Positions 6,587 to 10,193 of a stretch of DNA of 10,193 nucleotides are shown here, piece by piece. The notes under the pieces were generated by a model. That model did no database searches. It worked only from the letters and a program-made list of their open reading frames with translations, and was not told where the DNA came from. The position numbers were made by a program, and so were the translations under genes. Origin of the DNA: CAYJFG01 sp964369405 (GTDB lineage Bacteria > Bacillota > Clostridia > Oscillospirales > Acutalibacteraceae); assembly GCA_964369405.1 (NCBI GenBank), contig CAYJGB010000047.1:1-10193 (forward strand). The letters run 5' to 3'. Each line of letters starts with the position of its first letter. Within the stretch, counting starts at the first letter, position 1.

Positions 6587-7735
6587 CTATTCTCTTTTAG
6601 AAATCTTATCCTCTATATGCTCAATAGTATCATAATAGTCATCATAATATTTTATTGTAAATTCAGCATTAGATAACCTTTCACTTGATTCACCTGTTTC
6701 GCTATCAATTTTATTTAGCAATAAACCTATAGGGTCAGTTTGAGGGATATCTTTAACTTTATAAGTATAAATAGTTATTCCATTTTTTTCTTCAGCGGTT
6801 GCACTTTTAAACGAGTATACAGTTTCATCAAGTGCATATCCCTTAGGAGCTTTTGTTTCTTTGATGTAATAGTTTTGATATGGTACATTCTTTCCATACA
6901 TTGCAAAACCTTTTTCATCTGTTGTCATCTTTCCAAAATATTCAGTACACGCTTTGTCAAGGTATATAGAATACTCTGCTCCCTCTAATGAATAACAACT
7001 GTTTCCATTTGTTATTTCAGTGTCGGCAGATGTTTTTTGTAACTGGAGCTGTATTACATCTTTTTGAAGTATTACTTGCTGATATTTTGAACCTAAATCC
7101 ATAACATACAATTCAGTTGTTACTGGTACTGTTGGTGCTTTTTTAATTGCATTAGCAAGTTCTATTATTGCACTTTCCCAGTCTGTAGACGGTAGATTGT
7201 AGTTCCATTTGCTATATCCATTGATATATGCAAGAACTCTATGTGTAAGCAGATAATATAAGTCACTTCCGTTTGGTTCTAACATTTCAAAACCATATTG
7301 AGAATATTTAAGATTATCCATAAATGCTTTGCAAGTTCCATCTTTGTTTACTACTTGGTGATTATTGGAGTTTGTTGTAAATGCTGATAATTTTGTGTTA
7401 AATCCATCTCCACCATAACCGTAATAAAGTGCTTTTGTAAACCATGTGTAATTCTCTGTATTACTTGATGTTAATTTCTTTAAATTATTATCAGAAGTAG
7501 AATACTTACCGTCTGGTGGCACTGGTTTATCTGGCATTATGCAATATGTTAATTCTCCATCTGCTGTAAGTCTTGAAGTAGACCATCCATAACCTGTTGC
7601 ATATTCTAACTCTTTTCCTTTTTCTAAAGTTACTGTTGTTTGTCCTGCAGCTGATGCAGTGATACTTGATACTAATATTGTTACTGTAATTATAAAGACA
7701 GTGACAATAGATTTGATTAATTTTTTATTCTTCAT
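6587..7735 (-). CDS. N-terminal part of a large SpaA/CnaB surface adhesin with TED-like domain, ends at an in-frame TAG
   Basis: First 382 residues of the adhesin. Signal peptide 1-29 (ITASA|A). Residues about 35-190 resemble a thioester-type adhesion domain: Cys65 in ELTYCIMPDKP and a later DLYYLLTHRVLAYING stretch; the TQ-type Gln of classical thioester domains is His165 here, so a thioester bond is doubtful. CnaB domain 1 is about 227-330, with Lys233 and E-box YYIKETKAPKGY (289-300, Glu293). A second CnaB domain starts at GLLLNKIDSETGE (Lys342) and is cut by TAG at 6587-6589. I chose the ATG at 7733-7735, which has AAAGGA 9 nt upstream; the ATG at 7751-7753 has none. First gene after the terminator at 7815-7851, heading the adhesin-pilin-sortase-virB6 cluster. 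If truncated it would be secreted and unanchored. Confidence 0.82.
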   Translation of the reverse strand: MKNKKLIKSIVTVFIITVTILVSSITASAAGQTTVTLEKGKELEYATGYGWSTSRLTADGELTYCIMPDKPVPPDGKYSTSDNNLKKLTSSNTENYTWFTKALYYGYGGDGFNTKLSAFTTNSNNHQVVNKDGTCKAFMDNLKYSQYGFEMLEPNGSDLYYLLTHRVLAYINGYSKWNYNLPSTDWESAIIELANAIKKAPTVPVTTELYVMDLGSKYQQVILQKDVIQLQLQKTSADTEITNGNSCYSLEGAEYSIYLDKACTEYFGKMTTDEKGFAMYGKNVPYQNYYIKETKAPKGYALDETVYSFKSATAEEKNGITIYTYKVKDIPQTDPIGLLLNKIDSETGESSERLSNAEFTIKYYDDYYDTIEHIEDKISKRE

Positions 7736-7785
7736 TTGTAAAAATCCTTTCATTATTTTTAAATTTGATTTCTTTTCTTATTTAC

Positions 7786-7808
7786 TTAAATCATAGACAC
7801 CACTCCTT
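7786..7808 (-). other. Minimal ORF with near-ideal ribosome binding site in the adhesin leader
   Basis: On the minus strand AAGGAG (7803-7808), 8 nt, then ATG ATT TAA (7786-7794). This is a two-codon ORF with a better ribosome binding site than the adhesin itself, about 50 nt upstream of the adhesin ATG. It could be a decayed gene start, a chance match, or a leader element. Confidence 0.3.
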
Positions 7809-7814
7809 GTTACG

Positions 7815-7851
7815 GAAAAAAACAGCTAAAACATTTCTGCTTTAACTGTTT
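7815..7851 (-). terminator. Rho-independent terminator after the lipoprotein-like gene
   Basis: On the minus strand AACAGTTAAA (7841-7850) pairs with TTTAGCTGTT (7821-7830), one G-T pair in ten, with a loop of about 10 nt. A run of seven T residues (7822 down to 7816) overlaps the base of the stem. It separates the 7878-8648 gene from the adhesin cluster, which therefore needs its own promoter; only a weak TATGAT with a poor -35 is visible at about 7790-7795. Confidence 0.85.
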
Positions 7852-7877
7852 AGTAAGTTATATATTAAATTTGTTTT

Positions 7878-8648
7878 CTAATAGTAGCCTGCCTCACGTA
7901 CTAATACCTTTTCTGTGTAGGCTTCCTTTACTAGCTTTTGTTCCCAGTGTCCAACTTCATCTACTACTATTGTTTCTGTGTCAACTTGTATTTCTTTAGT
8001 ATCAGTATACCATTGACCACTTTGACCGGACAATAGTAAGTTTTTAATATACTCATCTAACTCGTCTTGACTTAAGTGAGAGATGTTTTCGCCTGTAGCA
8101 ACACTCCACCTACCATACACACTCTCGTATATTGGTTTTTCGTAGGTGTAGCCCTCTTTATCTACTACCCATACTTTTTTATACTCTGCTTCATGATGTA
8201 CAGTTTTATATACTGCATCGTGCCATTCTTTTTCATCAGTATCTTTATCATTATTACTGCTTACGGGCTTACTCGTTGGTTTTTCTGTTGCTGTTTCCTT
8301 TTTATCATCATTTGTACTAGCATTATCATCATCCCTAGATGTGCTATTATTTTGTTCTTTGGTTGTTTTTTCTGTATCATCTGGTTTAGAAGTATTATCT
8401 TTAGTTTCACTAGTTGGTGATTCTGTTATGCTATTAATATCTTCATCTTTTACTTGTGATTCTTCATTACTCGATGATTTTATTTCATCCTCTTCTAAGC
8501 TTTGTGAGGACGGCTGTGTATTATCTATATCACTGTTAAGTGAAGTTAAATCCTCGTTATTTATATTACTTTGACATGACATTACTACAACGGCTATCGC
8601 CACCACTAATGCTACTATTAAAGATATTATAATTACTCTTTTCTTCAT
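7878..8648 (-). CDS. Putative lipoprotein with acidic Ser/Thr-rich stalk, unknown function, 256 aa
   Basis: Basic start MKKR, hydrophobic segment 5-23, then VMSC with Cys25 as a plausible lipobox; a plain membrane anchor is the alternative. Residues about 27-145 are low-complexity Ser/Thr/Asp/Glu/Lys/Asn, a typical wall-spanning stalk. Residues about 146-256 form a globular end rich in His, Tyr, Trp and Val with related phrases (KVWVVDKEGY, IVVDEVGHWE, VLVREAGYY). From memory this recalls Firmicute surface proteins in which similar phrases surround CxxC-type zinc ligands; no Cys occurs here after residue 25, so any metal site would be lost or different. The start has GGAGG 8 nt upstream. It lies 32 bp after the DUF6809-like gene, likely one transcript, and is closed by the terminator at 7815-7851. 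Function not known. Confidence 0.7.
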   Translation of the reverse strand: MKKRVIIISLIVALVVAIAVVVMSCQSNINNEDLTSLNSDIDNTQPSSQSLEEDEIKSSSNEESQVKDEDINSITESPTSETKDNTSKPDDTEKTTKEQNNSTSRDDDNASTNDDKKETATEKPTSKPVSSNNDKDTDEKEWHDAVYKTVHHEAEYKKVWVVDKEGYTYEKPIYESVYGRWSVATGENISHLSQDELDEYIKNLLLSGQSGQWYTDTKEIQVDTETIVVDEVGHWEQKLVKEAYTEKVLVREAGYY

Positions 8649-8680
8649 AAACTCGTCCTCCCATTACTTATATAATATAC

Positions 8681-9010
8681 TTATTTAGCTTTTTTTGCAA
8701 TATTTTTACTTAAAACTATTCTATCACTTTTAATCATTCTTTCTAAATCTTCATAATTGTTTATTTCAAACCCTATTTTCCCTCCTAGTTTAAACCCTTG
8801 AACAAAGTTTTCTACACTATCTGTTCCATTTATTGTTGACCAGATATCAGCATATTTAATAAACAGAACTTTTTGTTCTCCACTTAACATACTAAGTAAC
8901 ATTTCTTCTATTGATATTATCTCACTCATTAAATTTGCATAGTTTTCATCTGTTTTAATATTACCATTTGGATTTATATTTCCATGGTATAACTCTTCTA
9001 TCATACGCAT
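8681..9010 (-). CDS. DUF6809-like protein, 109 aa
   Basis: Small soluble, mostly helical protein. The opening MIEELYHGNINPNG, the acidic helical middle and the ENFVQGFKLGGKIGFEI phrase near residue 70 match the plan of DUF6809 proteins, common small proteins of clostridial conjugative elements and phages; their function is unknown. The ATG at 9008-9010 is preceded by AAGGTGGTGAT at good spacing. A second ATG six bases later matches the usual MIEELY start but is 13 nt from the site. It is divergent from the Nudix gene across about 250 bp and is followed by the lipoprotein-like gene. The family call is from memory of its motif. Confidence 0.7.
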   Translation of the reverse strand: MRMIEELYHGNINPNGNIKTDENYANLMSEIISIEEMLLSMLSGEQKVLFIKYADIWSTINGTDSVENFVQGFKLGGKIGFEINNYEDLERMIKSDRIVLSKNIAKKAK

Positions 9011-9088
9011 TTTATCACCACCTTACAACTCAAACACATTACCACATTAAGTTTAAAATATCTATTCACCAATATGAACAAGAAACTA

Positions 9089-9117
9089 AGTATAATTAAT
9101 ATATAGCTATATTAAAA
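9089..9117 (-). promoter_or_regulatory. Possible promoter for the DUF6809-like gene
   Basis: TATACT on the minus strand (9089-9094) is a good -10 about 79 bp upstream of the ATG, but the -35 at 17-bp spacing (TTTTAA, 9112-9117) is weak. A 12-bp palindrome ATATAGCTATAT (9101-9112) falls between the two and could be an operator or chance in AT-rich DNA. Confidence 0.35.
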
Positions 9118-9129
9118 GATATCCTAAGC

Positions 9130-9158
9130 TTGAATTTATATTTTCTTTTCTGTATAAT
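9130..9158 (+). promoter_or_regulatory. Sigma-A-type promoter of the Nudix gene
   Basis: TTGAAT (9130-9135), 17-bp spacer, TATAAT (9153-9158). Transcription would start near 9165, leaving a leader of about 100 nt before the Nudix ATG. It is the best promoter match in the window and points against the conjugation genes. Confidence 0.75.
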
Positions 9159-9264
9159 AGTGTAAAGAAAACTTTTGATAATCTTCATAGGTAAGTTTTT
9201 GCGAATGTGTGGTTGTTGAAATATGGCTCGGTAGAGAGAATTTATATAATGGGGAGGAAGATTT

Positions 9265-9726
9265 ATGCCGAGACAACCTAAACAAGTTCATATATTTTTA
9301 TTTAGAAAGAACAACAATCATTTCGAATATGCAATTTTTCAAAGAGCAGATATGGAATTCTGTTGGCAAGGTGTGTGCGGAGGTTTGGAAAATGTGGAAA
9401 CAATAGAAGAAGGTGCTCGAAGAGAAATATTTGAAGAAACAGGAATAAAAGAAAGACATCCCCTTTATCTATTAGATAGTGTAAGTTATTTACCAGATAG
9501 TATTTTTTTAGAGGAAACGAGAAAAATATGGGGAAAAGAAATAGTAGTTATTCCAATGTATTTTTATGCTATGCAATTTCAAGGTGATATCATTTTATCA
9601 GATGAACACAAAACTGTACAGTGGTTAAGATATGATGAAGCTTACGATTTAGTTTATTATGCTGACCAAAAAACAGCACTGTATGAATTAAATGAAAAAT
9701 TATTGAGAAACATCATTCTATTGTAG
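9265..9726 (+). CDS. Nudix hydrolase (nucleoside triphosphate pyrophosphohydrolase-like), 153 aa
   Basis: Single-domain Nudix enzyme, expected to cleave a nucleoside diphosphate linked to another group using Mg2+ bound by the Nudix box. The box is complete at residues 39-61: G-GLENV-E-TIEEGAR-REIFEETGI, fitting GX5EX7REUXEEXGU with all acidic ligands present. The N-terminal strand VHIFLFRKNN and FCWQGVCGG resemble NudB-type dNTP pyrophosphatases, but the substrate cannot be assigned. The ATG at 9265 has GGGGAGGAAG directly upstream and a strong promoter at 9130-9158. It is the only plus-strand gene, lying convergent to the DUF3852-like gene and divergent from the DUF6809-like gene, so it looks like cargo in the transfer region. 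Confidence 0.9.
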   Translation: MPRQPKQVHIFLFRKNNNHFEYAIFQRADMEFCWQGVCGGLENVETIEEGARREIFEETGIKERHPLYLLDSVSYLPDSIFLEETRKIWGKEIVVIPMYFYAMQFQGDIILSDEHKTVQWLRYDEAYDLVYYADQKTALYELNEKLLRNIILL

Positions 9727-9793
9727 TTAATGAGCATTCGCTTGACACAAGCTATTTCCCACTACTAAAGATAATCTAACTAATAAATCACAA

Positions 9794-9825
9794 GGCTATA
9801 TCTTGCTTAATTGCTTGATATAGCC
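9794..9825. terminator. Hairpin between convergent genes, possible bidirectional terminator
   Basis: Perfect 9-bp inverted repeat GGCTATATC (9794-9802) and GATATAGCC (9817-9825) with a 14-nt loop, between the Nudix stop (9726) and the DUF3852-like stop (9835). Neither side has a clean T run (TATATATTTTAT follows on the plus strand), so efficiency may be modest. Confidence 0.6.
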
Positions 9826-9834
9826 CTATATATT

Positions 9835-10193
9835 TTATATCCCAACTATACTCCAAATATATAGTGGAGCAGTAAGCGTGAATATTAAACTACCGAAAAT
9901 AATAGCCGGAGCTGTTATTTCAAAATGACCATGTTTCTTGAACTCGAAATAATTTGTTGATAGTTTAACAAATAATAAAACTGTTAAAATTAAGTCTACT
10001 ACTGGGAAAACTACATTATCTACAACACTTTTAATTTGAGTTCTTGCTTGAGTCCATGTGCTTTCAATCGCTCCTGATACATCTCCTGGAGCAGCACTTA
10101 CACTAACACTTGCTACAGTTATGAGTAATACTAACAGTACTGCAAATGTTAGTCTGTAAATAGTTCTTTTATTTAATTTTAATTTATACTTTT
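9835..10193 (-). CDS. DUF3852-like small membrane/pilin-like protein of the transfer region (5' end outside window)
   Basis: Minus-strand reading frame open from the right edge to TAA at 9835-9837, 118 residues visible and the start codon lying outside. Visible order: basic tail of a signal peptide (KLKLNKRTIYRL), hydrophobic core TFAVLLVLLITV, cleavage around SVSA|APGD, then GAIESTWTQAR, a membrane segment FPVVDLILTVLLFV, a basic turn FKKHGHFE, and a second membrane segment ITAPAIIFGSLIFTL ending in WSIVGI. Signal peptide plus two membrane spans on a short protein is the VirB2/pilin-like plan, and the APAI..IFTLTAPLYIW ending matches DUF3852 proteins of Tn1549-like elements as I remember them. 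In such elements it lies near virD4 and upstream of virB6; here about 6.8 kb of cargo separates it from virB6. Confidence 0.72.
   Translation of the reverse strand, partial: KYKLKLNKRTIYRLTFAVLLVLLITVASVSVSAAPGDVSGAIESTWTQARTQIKSVVDNVVFPVVDLILTVLLFVKLSTNYFEFKKHGHFEITAPAIIFGSLIFTLTAPLYIWSIVGI

Noticed and set aside
8076..8420. Plus-strand open frames opposite the Ser/Thr/Asp-rich stalk of the lipoprotein-like gene
   Set aside because: Low-complexity antisense frames rich in Phe/Ile/Ser, no ribosome binding site; they mirror the codon pattern of the real gene.
9209..9406. Plus-strand 65-codon frame overlapping the Nudix start
   Set aside because: Different frame, no ribosome binding site, and the Nudix frame has a complete catalytic box.
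9739..9751. TTGACA with a small GCTTG/CAAGC hairpin after the Nudix gene, possible plus-strand promoter
   Set aside because: No -10 at acceptable spacing and no plus-strand gene downstream.

Overview
The window is AT-rich (roughly 30% GC by eye), with AGA/TTA-rich codon use and strong GGAGG-type ribosome binding sites. This suggests a low-GC Firmicute, probably a Clostridia or Tissierellia-type anaerobe; the species cannot be fixed from the sequence. Nearly everything reads on the minus strand. The gene set is that of an integrative conjugative element of the Tn1549/CTn type: a DUF3852-type pilin-like protein, a VirB6-like membrane channel protein, PrgI, and a TraC/VirB4-N-like protein.

In transcription order on the minus strand (right to left): the end of a DUF3852-like gene (9835 to the right edge); a lone plus-strand Nudix hydrolase gene with its own good promoter (9130-9158) and a hairpin between the two convergent genes; a DUF6809-like gene; a lipoprotein-like Ser/Thr/Asp/Glu-rich protein ending in a terminator (7815-7851); a surface-adhesion cluster made of a large SpaA/CnaB adhesin, an LPNTG pilin and a class C-like sortase; then the VirB6-like gene; a LytTR regulator plus DUF3021 membrane protein module; prgI; and the TraC-like gene. 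A VirB4 ATPase would be expected just beyond the left edge. Adhesin, pilin, sortase and VirB6 genes overlap or nearly touch, so a sortase-built surface structure and part of the type IV secretion channel appear to be made from one message. This fits a role in mating-pair contact.

Two points stand out. First, the LytTR-DUF3021 module sits between virB6 and prgI, flanked by imperfect direct repeats of about 70 bp that both encode the last 22 residues of the VirB6-like protein. The copy next to prgI still carries the stop codon fused to the prgI ribosome binding site, so the original virB6-prgI junction can be reconstructed and the 1.2-kb module looks inserted. It brings its own promoter, a paired 11-bp operator with 21-bp phasing, and a strong terminator pointing at prgI. 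Second, the large adhesin is split by a single in-frame TAG inside its second CnaB domain, exactly where relatives of this domain tend to have a Trp; reading continues in the same frame to a membrane anchor with an unusual LYDTG sorting motif.
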